A DNA stretch of 64,000 nucleotides from JADGHX01 sp963837755 (GTDB taxonomy: Bacteria; Pseudomonadota; Gammaproteobacteria; Steroidobacterales; Steroidobacteraceae): NCBI GenBank assembly GCA_963837755.1, contig CAWIOP010000002.1, positions 434,001-498,000 on the forward strand, in the 5' to 3' direction. This document shows positions 37,316 to 44,411 of this stretch, in pieces (the first letter of the stretch is position 1; each line of letters starts with the position of its first letter). Both the position numbers and the translations under genes were made by a program. The notes under the pieces are model-generated. The model worked only from the letters and a program-made list of their open reading frames with translations, searched no databases and was not told the DNA's origin.

Positions 37316-37342
37316 TTGGTGCCCGGGAGAGGACCCGAACCT
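37316..37342 (-). repeat. Right tRNA-3'-end repeat, probable attR
   Basis: Carries the same GGTGCCCGGGAGAGGACC as the left copy, here followed by CGAACCTC. On the minus strand it gives GAGGTTCGGGTCC plus an acceptor ending in CACCA, close to a functional T-arm. The upstream (5') part of a tRNA cannot be folded from 37343-37400, so this is also a partial copy. It lies immediately outside the integrase gene. Confidence 0.6.
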
Positions 37343-37907
37343 CGGTCAATTTACCCGCTGCAAGATCAATACAGTTATCGATTCATTCGGAGCAGCGTAG
37401 ACGCTCATCGCGTAACGACTTAAGTGCGATTCGGCTGCTTTCGTCGTAGTTTGGGCTGAATGACTGTTCAGTGCCTCCCGGCCCCACGATCCACAAAAGA
37501 GGTGGTCGAGTTGTGCAAAGACATTCCCATTTCCTATGTGCGTTGAGCCGTGCAGAGCGGGGCTCATGGCATCCTTGATGATCACCCTCGCAGCAGAGTC
37601 TCAGATTCGCAATCAGATTTCGGATTTCCGCGTCGCTCTTTTTGATCTCAGCAACGATGTATTCGGGAAGCCGGTCTACGACGTCCGCGCGGAAATCGCG
37701 GAAGCGCAGAAGTGGCTGACGAGCCTGATCGCGAAGCGCAACAATGCCGACGCCGCCGCGCTCAATCGGTGGTCAACGCCGCGCTCAATGAGCAAAGCAA
37801 AGCGCGCGCGGCGATATAAAACACGCGGCAACTACCTTGACACGCACCGCTTGTCGGCTACTCCCGTGCCGAAGCCGTCACGCCGGGCATTGGGGGTAAG
37901 CCTCAGG
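37343..37907. other. Gene-poor stretch right of the island
   Basis: About 560 bases. A plus-strand ORF from ATG 37566 gives a protein-like start (QIRNQISDFRVALFDLSNDV) for about 75 residues. It then runs into low-quality sequence and overlaps the gene on the other strand. It may be a truncated phage or island gene. No RNA gene is visible. Confidence 0.35.
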
Positions 37908-38168
37908 TCAGCCAGCGGTTTCATCGGTCGCCCCCTTGCAGCACTTCATGACGAACGCCTCAACCGCGGCCATCATTTCGTCGTCGCTGGTATATTCGCT
38001 CGCACAGAAAGTAATGGAGCCGGTGACGTCTTCGGCGGCGATTGCGTCGTAGCCAATATCGTCGTCGCTGATCAGGTCCGCTTCGCAGAAGCTGTCGATC
38101 AGCTCTTCGTCTGCAACTGCCTCGGCCTGTTGGATCGCGTGGATTGCGGAATGCCTGGAGCTGTTCAT
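37908..38168 (-). CDS. Small acidic hypothetical protein (86 aa)
   Basis: ATG at 38168 preceded by AGGGAAG at the right distance. The product is strongly acidic with many Asp, Glu and Ala, including SFCEADLISDDDIGYDAIA. It has three cysteines in FCASEY and MKCCKG near the end. No signal peptide or membrane helix. I do not recognise a family. The good ribosome binding site and amino-acid bias support a real gene; an acidic body with C-terminal cysteines could be a regulator, an anti-repressor or a peptide precursor, all unproven. Confidence 0.5.
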   Translation of the reverse strand: MNSSRHSAIHAIQQAEAVADEELIDSFCEADLISDDDIGYDAIAAEDVTGSITFCASEYTSDDEMMAAVEAFVMKCCKGATDETAG

Positions 38169-38186
38169 GCATCTTCCCTAATGTGA

Positions 38187-38561
38187 TGAAGTGATGGCGC
38201 GACGTTATCAAAATCGAATCACGCACGCGGAAGTTTGGAGTCACAAAAGTACGAGCTGCAGCGCGCGTTTCGGTCTCTGATGTCGCCATCGCCCCGCCAC
38301 ATCGTGGAGGGGCGAATGCTCTTCCAGCGCCAGCGCCGTCTTCAGGCGTGTGGTGACAGTTCTGTTCGCCAGCGAGGGTGTTGAGTTGCCGGGGGGTTGT
38401 GCGCGAGTATGGACCCGAAGCAGCAGACCCTCGGCATGGTGCCCCAAGGCTGCTCGTCGCGCCCGTCGGAGTGCAACGCCCGCAACGTGAACGATCCAAG
38501 GCCCGGAAGCGCAATCTAGCGGCGGGCTGCTATCGTGAGCAGTCACAAACAAGGGGGGTCT
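38187..38561. other. Intergenic stretch before the methyltransferase
   Basis: About 375 bases. Reading frames on both strands give Arg/Pro-rich products without a start site or family match. It must contain the promoter of the gene at 38562. I see nothing else. Confidence 0.4.
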
Positions 38562-39356
38562 ATGAACCGCGTTTCCTCACGAGCTTTCGCGACGATTTTG
38601 TCCTTGACGGCGCTTGGCGCCGTCGCTGGCTCGGCACTGGCTGCGGATGCGCCGCCTGTCGCCGCGGCAACCTATCAAGTGCCCGCCGGCACACCGGCCT
38701 ATGTCCGCAGCGCCGTCGAGTCCACCGCTCGCAGCGCCGAGCACGAGGCGCGGGACGCAAACCGCAAGCCGGCGGAAGTGCTCACGCTGTCCGGCGTGAA
38801 ACCTGGCGACACCGTCGTCGAGTTCGCATCCTTCGGCCAGTATTTCACGACACTCCTGTCCGACATCGTCGGGCCGAAGGGCGTGATCTACATGTACGAC
38901 CTGCCGTACACGGAGCAACGCGCCGGAGCCGCCAGCCGCGCTTTCGTGGCCTCGCACGCGAACTCGAAATATGAGCTGGTGGACTACAACACGCTCGAGC
39001 TGCCGCAGAACGTCGACATCGTGTTCAACGTTCTCTACTACCACGACCTGCCGCTGAACAGCATCGACACGGCCAGCCTGAACAAGCGCATCTTCGAATC
39101 GCTCAAGCCGGGCGGCATCTTCTTCGTGGTCGACCACAACGCGGAAGCCGGTTCCGGCACGCGCGATACGAAGAAGCTTCATCGTATCGACCCGGCCGTC
39201 ATCAAGACGGAAGTGACCGCGGCCGGCTTCGAGCTCGTCGAACAGAGCAAGCTGCTCGCACACGCCGACGATGATCACACGCAGATGGTGTTTGCGCCCG
39301 GCCTGCGCGGGCTCACCGACCAGACGATCTTCAAGTTTCGCAAGCCTGCCAGGTAG
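38562..39356 (+). CDS. Exported SAM-methyltransferase-like protein
   Basis: ATG at 38562 follows AAGGGGGGTCT. A signal peptide (LTALGAVAGSALAADAP) precedes a class I methyltransferase fold: GVKPGDTVVEFASFGQYFTT in place of the usual glycine-rich motif I, and NVDIVFNVLYYHDLPLN at motif IV. ESLKPGGIFFVVDHNA forms motif V/VI. The family is found with a signal peptide in many xanthomonads and relatives. A methyltransferase in the periplasm has no obvious SAM source, so the fold may serve another use. Length is 264 residues. A hairpin follows the stop. Confidence 0.8.
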   Translation: MNRVSSRAFATILSLTALGAVAGSALAADAPPVAAATYQVPAGTPAYVRSAVESTARSAEHEARDANRKPAEVLTLSGVKPGDTVVEFASFGQYFTTLLSDIVGPKGVIYMYDLPYTEQRAGAASRAFVASHANSKYELVDYNTLELPQNVDIVFNVLYYHDLPLNSIDTASLNKRIFESLKPGGIFFVVDHNAEAGSGTRDTKKLHRIDPAVIKTEVTAAGFELVEQSKLLAHADDDHTQMVFAPGLRGLTDQTIFKFRKPAR

Positions 39357-39368
39357 TCTGCCGCGGGG

Positions 39369-39389
39369 GGGCCGCCGTCGCGGCGGCCC
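39369..39389 (+). terminator. GC-rich hairpin after the methyltransferase gene
   Basis: A perfect nine-base stem (GGGCCGCCG and CGGCGGCCC) with a three-base loop, 12 bases after the stop. There is no T-run after it, so it may act as a Rho-assisted or mRNA-end structure rather than a classical terminator. Confidence 0.5.
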
Positions 39390-39404
39390 TCACGGTTGTG
39401 TGAT

Positions 39405-39528
39405 CATGCGCGCGCGTCGAAGCGAATCTGAGGTCACTGCGATTTCCGCCACCGACGATCCCACGCTGGCCACCTTACGCGAGCTGCTCGCCATCGCGCA
39501 GAACGGTCTCACGTTCACGTCGGATCCC
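39405..39528 (+). pseudogene. NUDIX hydrolase N-terminal stump
   Basis: Reads LATLRELLAIAQNGLTFTSD, the N-terminal helical domain that precedes the catalytic domain in one group of NUDIX hydrolases (usually followed by PYDRERYERL). After TSDP the sequence changes to a phosphoesterase frame at about 39526-39535. The NUDIX box itself is absent. Confidence 0.55.
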
Positions 39529-40063
39529 GCTGCTGCGGGACGTCGCGCTGCCGTTCGCGGTTCATGTCGGCCCCACCATCAAGCGCGGCTATGTCGAGGC
39601 GATCGTGGATGCCGTGAATGCTCTGGAGGCCGACGTCATCGCGTTGACGGGCGATCTCGTCGACGGCTCCGTTCATGACCTTGGCCACCACACCGCGCCG
39701 TTCGCGCGGCTGAGCGCCCGCTACGGCGCGTACTTCGTCACCGGCAATCATGAGTATTACTCCGGCGAGCGCGCGTGGACGGCCGAGTTCGAGCGTCTGG
39801 GGCTGCGCGTGCTCATGAACGAGCACGTCGTTCTCACGCACGAGGGTGCGCGTGTGGTGGTGGCCGGCGTTGCGGACTTCAGCGCCCATCACTTCAATCC
39901 AGATCAGCGCAGCGACCCTGAACGTGCAATGAGAGATGCGCCCGCAGATGCCGGCGCACGCATTCTGCTTGCGCACCAGCCCCGGTCGGCGCTGGCGGCG
40001 GCCGCCGCGGGTTTCGACCTGCAGTTGTCCGGCCATACGCACGGCGGCCACGGGCACGGCTAG
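39529..40063 (+). pseudogene. Metallophosphoesterase fragment
   Basis: From about 39560 the frame reads HVGPTIKRGYVEAIVDAVNA, then DVIALTGDLVDG, YFVTGNHEYY and LSGHTHGG, the sequential metal-binding motifs of YaeI/Ykue-like calcineurin-fold phosphoesterases. The first motif (D-x-H) survives only as VHVG, without the Asp. The protein ends after HTHGG, where the family continues for about 60 residues. Both ends are therefore cut and the N-terminal membrane segment is missing. Joined to a NUDIX stump on the left and to the aroG end region on the right. Confidence 0.7.
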
Positions 40064-40087
40064 CAGCGGGCCCGTCGCGCTGACCCT

Positions 40088-41140
40088 TCAGCCGCGCCGC
40101 CGCACCACCGCTTCCGCAAGCCGCTCGAGCACGGTTACCGACGTCGTCCAGTTGATGCAGGCATCGGTGATGCTCTGCCCATATCGCAGCGGCTTGCCCG
40201 GCGCCTGGTCCTGGCGGCCCGCGACGAGATGGCTTTCCACCATGACGCCGCCGATACGCCGCTCGCCGCGATCCACCTGCTGCGCGATCGCATCCACGAC
40301 ACCCGGCTGGTTCTCGTAGTTCTTGCTGCTGTTGCCGTGGCTCGCGTCGATCATGACGCACGTGGTGAGTTTTGCCGATTCAATGGTGCCGCACGCCGCG
40401 TCGACGCTGGCTGCGTCGTAGTTCGGCACCTTGCCGCCACGAAGAATGACGTGGCAATCGCGGTTGCCCGAGGTGGTGGCAATGGCGGTGCGGCCTTGCT
40501 TCGTGACGGCCAGGAAATGGTGGGCCTGGGAAGCGGCCTGCACGGCATCCACCGCGATCTTCACGTTGCCGTCGGTGCCGTTCTTGAAGCCAACGGGGCA
40601 GGACAGGCCCGACGCCAGCTCGCGGTGCACCTGGCTCTCGGTGGTGCGCGCGCCGATGGCGCCCCATGCGACGAGATCCGCGATGTATTGAGGCGTGATC
40701 ATGTCGAGGAACTCGCACCCGGCCGGCAGCCCGAGCTCGTTGATGCCCAGCAGCAGCCCGCGCGCCAGCCGCAGGCCTTCGTTGATGCGGAAGGTGCCGT
40801 CGAGCCCGGGGTCGTTGATGAGGCCTTTCCAGCCCACGGTGGTGCGCGGCTTCTCGAAATAGACGCGCATGACGATCTCGAGCTCGCCGCGAAATCGATC
40901 ACGCTGCTGCTTGAGGAGCGCGGCGTACTCCTGCGCGGCCGGGATATCGTGGATGGAGCAGGGGCCGATGACGACGACGAGCCGATCGTCCTGCCCCTGG
41001 AGAATGCGGTGGATTGCCGCACGCGCGTCGCCCACCGTGTCGGCGGCGTGCTCGCTGCATGGGAATTCGCGCGTGAGCTGTTCAGGGGTGATGAGCTCCC
41101 TGATGTCGCGTATGCGCAGGTCGTCTGTAATTGGGCTCAC
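40088..41140 (-). CDS. aroG: 3-deoxy-7-phosphoheptulonate (DAHP) synthase, class I
   Basis: A 350-residue enzyme of the AroF/AroG/AroH type condensing phosphoenolpyruvate and erythrose 4-phosphate, the first step of aromatic amino acid synthesis. Motifs: VVVIGPCSIHD, MRVYFEKPRTTVGWKG, GARTTESQVHRELASGL, GFKNGTDGNVKIAVDA and HGNSSKN, all in the correct order. The Cys in GPCSIHD and the His/Glu metal ligands are present. The mRNA leader (41140-41320) encodes a Tyr/Phe/Trp-rich peptide and a terminator, indicating control by transcription attenuation. aroG is used in the general sense because allosteric type (Phe, Tyr or Trp) cannot be read reliably. Confidence 0.93.
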   Translation of the reverse strand: MSPITDDLRIRDIRELITPEQLTREFPCSEHAADTVGDARAAIHRILQGQDDRLVVVIGPCSIHDIPAAQEYAALLKQQRDRFRGELEIVMRVYFEKPRTTVGWKGLINDPGLDGTFRINEGLRLARGLLLGINELGLPAGCEFLDMITPQYIADLVAWGAIGARTTESQVHRELASGLSCPVGFKNGTDGNVKIAVDAVQAASQAHHFLAVTKQGRTAIATTSGNRDCHVILRGGKVPNYDAASVDAACGTIESAKLTTCVMIDASHGNSSKNYENQPGVVDAIAQQVDRGERRIGGVMVESHLVAGRQDQAPGKPLRYGQSITDACINWTTSVTVLERLAEAVVRRRG

Positions 41141-41182
41141 GGGCTTTTCGCTCCGGTTGGCCGGCCCGCTTGCGGCAATAAA

Positions 41183-41208
41183 AAAACCGCCAGTGGGCTG
41201 GCGGTTTT
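41183..41208 (-). terminator. Attenuator hairpin in the aroG leader
   Basis: A perfect 11-base stem (AAAACCGCCAG and CTGGCGGTTTT on the plus strand at 41183-41193 and 41198-41208) with loop TGGG. On the minus strand it is followed by TTTTTTT then ATTG, an intrinsic terminator. It lies 42 bases before the aroG start and 44 bases after the leader peptide stop, the position expected of an attenuator. The left arm GCCAG could also pair with CTGGC in the leader peptide's Tyr-Trp region, giving a possible antiterminator. Confidence 0.8.
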
Positions 41209-41251
41209 CTGGGGAAACTTATTCGACTGCCGTCAATTCGAAATGCGCCCG

Positions 41252-41317
41252 CTACCCGCCTGTGCCTTTCGGCCAGTAGAAGTAAAAGTAGCGGTAATAG
41301 CGGGACGTGCAGCTCAT
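41252..41317 (-). CDS. Aromatic-rich leader peptide of aroG (21 aa)
   Basis: ATG at 41317, TAG at 41254-41252. The 21-residue peptide contains the run RYYRYFYFYW, that is five Tyr, two Phe and one Trp in ten codons, then ends PKGTGG. A terminator follows between its stop and aroG. This is the classic layout of leader-peptide attenuation: ribosomes stall at the Tyr/Phe/Trp codons when the charged tRNAs are scarce and keep the terminator from forming. The ribosome binding site is weak (no clear AGGAG), so the ORF was judged by composition and position. Confidence 0.75.
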   Translation of the reverse strand: MSCTSRYYRYFYFYWPKGTGG

Positions 41318-41470
41318 GCGGGCTGGGTTGTAGCACATCGGCGAAACCGCCCGCAATGGCAATGGGCGCCGGGCGTGATGTGGTCAAAAAATGCTCACTC
41401 CGAGTCGGAGTGCGCAATCTGCCGCTTTTTTCTACGCAGCCGCGGCCAGCGTCGCCATTTGTGCACAGAG

Positions 41471-41493
41471 TTATGCACAGGTTCTGTGGATAA
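41471..41493. promoter_or_regulatory. Two DnaA-box-like sites
   Basis: TTATGCACA at 41471-41479 and TGTGGATAA (the complement of TTATCCACA, the strong DnaA box) at 41485-41493, in opposite orientation and five bases apart. They sit in the intergenic region between the divergent aroG leader and the basic coiled-coil gene. They could bind DnaA for gene control or titration. No dnaA, dnaN or AT-rich unwinding element is close, so an origin is unlikely here. Confidence 0.45.
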
Positions 41494-41585
41494 CGTTGAA
41501 CCGATACGCGGTGACACCGTCACGAAAGTTGTGGGAGACTTTTTGCGCCGGTCGGCCCAACGACATGACAAAAGGGCATTGACAC

Positions 41586-42014
41586 GTGAGCGGATCAGGA
41601 GAAGAAGGCCCGCAATTGCCGGAAGAGCCGGTCTCGCCGGAAGAGCAGGCGAAGGAAGGGACGCAGGAGTCCTTCCTTAGCGCAAAGCTGCGCGCGGACG
41701 TGGCGCGGCAGCAGATGCGCCTCGCCAAGGATCAACTGAAGCGCGCCCGCAAGCGCTTCAAGGAGGCCCGGCGTGAGGCAAAGCGTGCCCGCAAGCTTGC
41801 CGTCGTGGCACGGCGCGCGTGGAAACGAACCAAGCGTCGCGAGGGGTCGCCTCCCCGCGGCAAGCCGCCGCAGGGGGCGAAGAGGGCGGCACCGAAAGTG
41901 GCGCGCACCAGCGCGGCCCGCAGGCCGCCAGGCCGCCGCAAAGCGCGTCGCAATGTGCGGGGTGCCCAGTCGAAACGCACCTCCAGGGCGTCAGCCGCGC
42001 GCCGTCGCCGTTAG
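41586..42014 (+). CDS. Basic coiled-coil protein with histone-H1-like tail
   Basis: GTG start at 41586. The 142-residue product has an acidic N-terminus (residues 1-30), then a long helix rich in Lys, Arg and Ala (LAKDQLKRARKRFKEARREA), then a tail of Ala/Pro/Lys/Arg runs like AlgP or histone H1. No family beyond composition is recognised. The composition of the tail fits DNA or RNA binding. The alternative that this is a chance ORF in GC-rich DNA is less likely because the opposite frames are poor and the helix has a regular heptad-like charge pattern. Confidence 0.55.
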   Translation: MSGSGEEGPQLPEEPVSPEEQAKEGTQESFLSAKLRADVARQQMRLAKDQLKRARKRFKEARREAKRARKLAVVARRAWKRTKRREGSPPRGKPPQGAKRAAPKVARTSAARRPPGRRKARRNVRGAQSKRTSRASAARRRR

Positions 42015-42092
42015 CGCCGTGGCAGCCGGCTTCGGCTCGGCGATTCCTTCGCAAGCCGAACCGGCACGCTGCCACGCGCCGTGGTCGCCCCT

Positions 42093-42725
42093 TCAGTGCA
42101 TCGAGAAGGTGACGCGGAAGCGATGACAATTCGGCACCGGCATGTCGCCGCGCATGGAGCGCGCATAGCGCCCGTCACGTGCAACGCGCATGGCCGCCGT
42201 GTCGAGGGCCGGCCTGCCGGATGACATTTCGACGACCGGCGCGCCGTCGAGCCGGCCGTTCTCATTCACGCAGGCGCGCACCACGGCCGTGCCCTCGATT
42301 TCGCGACGTCGCTCGTTGGCGGGGTAGTAGTCCTCCGTGTTCGGCATCACGTTGCGGCCGACGAGCCGGATCGGCGGCTCGGCCGCCGGCGCTGCCGGCT
42401 GGAAGGGAACGGAGTCGCCAACGATCTCGGGCACCGCATTCGCGAACACCGGCTCGTCGGGAGGATCCAGCGGGATCGGCGGCGGTGGCACAGGGGTAAC
42501 CGTGGGGTCCAGGAAGCGTGGATCTTGTTCGACGGCCTTCTGCTGCTTCGGCGGGTCAGGGTCCTTGAGGATCACGCCTTCCATCGGCGGCAGCAGGATC
42601 TGGATGGTGGCGCGCATGAGGCCGCTCGTCAGGAAGTAGGCGAACAGGACGTGAAGCGCGACGACGCCGAGGAACAGCATGGCGCGCGGGGGGAGCACTT
42701 CGGCCGTGTGGATGTTCGGGTTCAT
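42093..42725 (-). CDS. TonB-type energy transducer
   Basis: The ATG at 42725 (MNPNIHTAEVLPPRAMLFLG) starts a 210-residue protein; a longer frame upstream is rejected because the TonB family begins just before its membrane helix. Helix at about residues 16-36 (LFLGVVALHVLFAYFLTSGL), a Pro-rich spacer (PVPPPPIPLDPP), and the C-terminal TonB domain from about residue 125 (YYPANERRREIEGTAVVRAC) to the end. It transfers proton-motive energy from ExbBD to TonB receptors, of which this window has four. No exbB or exbD gene is adjacent. Confidence 0.85.
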   Translation of the reverse strand: MNPNIHTAEVLPPRAMLFLGVVALHVLFAYFLTSGLMRATIQILLPPMEGVILKDPDPPKQQKAVEQDPRFLDPTVTPVPPPPIPLDPPDEPVFANAVPEIVGDSVPFQPAAPAAEPPIRLVGRNVMPNTEDYYPANERRREIEGTAVVRACVNENGRLDGAPVVEMSSGRPALDTAAMRVARDGRYARSMRGDMPVPNCHRFRVTFSMH

Positions 42726-42818
42726 GGCTCTTCGCAGGCCTTGTGTTGTTGTGCCAGAACAGCCAGAACGCCACCGCACGGTGAACGGGGTTAACGGTTT
42801 TCGACTCCCCAAAAGAAA

Positions 42819-42852
42819 AACGCCGGATGCGACTCTCGTCGCACCCGGCGTT
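42819..42852 (-). terminator. Terminator after the DUF1111 gene
   Basis: Stem AACGCCGG-x-TGCGAC with loop TCTC and the matching arm GTCGCA-x-CCGGCGTT, one mismatched pair inside. On the minus strand the hairpin is followed by TTTTTCTTTT. It lies 18 bases after the stop of the DUF1111 gene and before the tonB start, so the two genes are separate transcripts. Confidence 0.8.
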
Positions 42853-42869
42853 CGGGTTCGTCACCCGCA

Positions 42870-44207
42870 TTACAGCGAGCGCAGGAAGTTCAGCAGATCC
42901 TGCTTGCGGGTTGGGGTCAACGCGTTGAACGAGTTGATGACCGCGTTCGCTTCGGAGGCCGGGTAGAACAGGTTGCCGTTGCTCTTGTGCGCCTGAATCG
43001 CGGTCAGCAGGTTCGAGGTGCGCCCGTCATGCAGGAAGAAGACGCGTTTGCCCAGGCCCCAGAGCGGCGCGGTGCGAAACTCGTCGCCGCGCGCGGCGCC
43101 CTGGGAGATGTCGTCCGCAAGACCGGGCCCCATGTTGTGCAAGGCCAGGTCGGAGAACAGGTTCGCGTTCTTGTTCCGGAGCGCGACGACGGTGGCGTTG
43201 CCGGTGGGGAGTGCGGGCGTGTGGCAGTGGGCGCAGCCTATGTTGACGAACGCGTTACGCCCCTCGGTGATCGAATTGGCTCCGCCCGGCGCCGTGGTCG
43301 AGGGCGTTGGCTGATCGAGGAAGCGCATGAAGAGTGCGAACTTCTCGATCGCGCTCACCGTGTCGACGCCGGTGGCGCCGGCCAGATTGGTCACGTCGTT
43401 CGGCAGTTGCGCGAACTGGCACTCGGGCGTCTCGTCCCGCTCGGTCTGGAACGCTTCGTTCGTGATGCCCATCTCCACGTTGTAAGCCTCGCCGGAGAAC
43501 ACCAGCCCGGAGGGGTTCTGCGCTTTCCAGCCAAACCGCGAGATGCGCCCATCGTTGCCGTTGCGATTGACGCGTCCGCTGATGCCGAGGGCGGCTTTCG
43601 CGGAAAGATTGGCGGCCACGTTGTTGAGAATGGCCTGGTCCGCGATCTCCTCCATCAGCCCGGTGCCGAACACGGGCGTGGGAATGCGGAAGACCAGATT
43701 GTTGGCGGCTGCCGCAGCCGCGAAATTCTCCTGCACGAGGTTGCAGCCGGAGGCGCTGCCGGTCGAATCCGCGCGCCCGGTGATCACGAACAGCGCGTGC
43801 ACGCCACCGTCGGGGGACCCGCCCGGCAGCGTCTTGAAGCGCGCCTCGCGGACCGGGCCGTTAAGGGTGACGAACGCAGGCACGGTGTTGTTCGCGCCGA
43901 ACGCGGATGCCACCGCCACCTGCGGATTCACCGGCGGCGAAGAGCCTCCGATATCCGGTTGCAGATGGCAGCCGCCGCACCCGTCGAGATTGAAGCGCGG
44001 CCCGAGCCCATCGCCCACGCCTTCGGCCTCGGCGAAGTCGTCGCGTCCGGCGTCGAAGAAATTCAGCTCATCCGCCGTGAGTCCGGGCAGCGGCGCGCCG
44101 GCGCCGTTCGCGCCGGGGCGCACGCCCGGGTCCGTCTGCGCGTATGCCATCGTCGAGCTGAGCAGAGCGAGTGTCGCAAGCACCCGCGAGACCTGTCGCG
44201 TGTTCAT
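42870..44207 (-). CDS. DUF1111 di-haem oxidoreductase
   Basis: A 445-residue exported protein (signal to about residue 23, TMAYAQ) with haem sites CGGCH at residues 77-81 and CAHCH at about 327-331. The family pattern includes FNLDGCGGCHLQP, RFGWKAQNPSGLVFSGEAYN and VFFLHDGRTSNLLTAI. DUF1111 proteins are called di-haem oxidoreductases or thiol oxidoreductases and are related to cytochrome c peroxidases; they often accompany imelysin-type iron or metal uptake genes. None of those are adjacent here. It is the third di-haem protein of the window, the only one outside the island. Confidence 0.9.
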   Translation of the reverse strand: MNTRQVSRVLATLALLSSTMAYAQTDPGVRPGANGAGAPLPGLTADELNFFDAGRDDFAEAEGVGDGLGPRFNLDGCGGCHLQPDIGGSSPPVNPQVAVASAFGANNTVPAFVTLNGPVREARFKTLPGGSPDGGVHALFVITGRADSTGSASGCNLVQENFAAAAAANNLVFRIPTPVFGTGLMEEIADQAILNNVAANLSAKAALGISGRVNRNGNDGRISRFGWKAQNPSGLVFSGEAYNVEMGITNEAFQTERDETPECQFAQLPNDVTNLAGATGVDTVSAIEKFALFMRFLDQPTPSTTAPGGANSITEGRNAFVNIGCAHCHTPALPTGNATVVALRNKNANLFSDLALHNMGPGLADDISQGAARGDEFRTAPLWGLGKRVFFLHDGRTSNLLTAIQAHKSNGNLFYPASEANAVINSFNALTPTRKQDLLNFLRSL

Positions 44208-44411
44208 CCTGTGCCCTTCCCTGACTGAGTCTTTGACTTGGTAACCGACCCGTGAAGCGCGAGCCTAGTGCGGCGCTTTGATGGCGCGCCATGAACCCGA
44301 CGATCTGATTGGTCTGGATCAAAGGAACCAGGTGGAGGCAGGCGTATTGCCAGGGCAGCAATTCAGATCGGGGCGGGGTGGCGCGCGACGCGCTACCCGG
44401 CCAGCGCAGCA

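Larger units (their letters stand above)
3773..37335. mobile_element. Probable tRNA-targeted genomic island (33.5 kb)
   Basis: Bounded by direct repeats of a tRNA 3' end (3773 and 37316). A tyrosine integrase with the DUF4102-type arm-binding domain starts 190 bases inside the right repeat and reads inwards, the usual arrangement for islands in tRNA genes. The cargo is accessory catabolism and transport: four TonB receptors, esterases, P450, di-haem cytochromes, MFS transporters and their regulators. Many cargo genes are broken and the integrase lacks its central part, so the element is probably fixed. The right repeat is also not inside an intact tRNA gene, which suggests later rearrangement or tandem insertions. 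Confidence 0.55.

Noticed and set aside
37566..38186. Plus-strand ORF of 207 residues right of the island
   Set aside because: Only the first 75 residues look protein-like, the ribosome binding site is weak, and the rest is antisense to a better supported gene.
38241..38552. 103-residue minus-strand ORF before the methyltransferase gene
   Set aside because: No ribosome binding site or family; composition is that of random GC-rich sequence.
41471..41493. Replication origin at the DnaA-box pair
   Set aside because: Only two boxes, no AT-rich unwinding region and no dnaA, dnaN or parAB neighbours.
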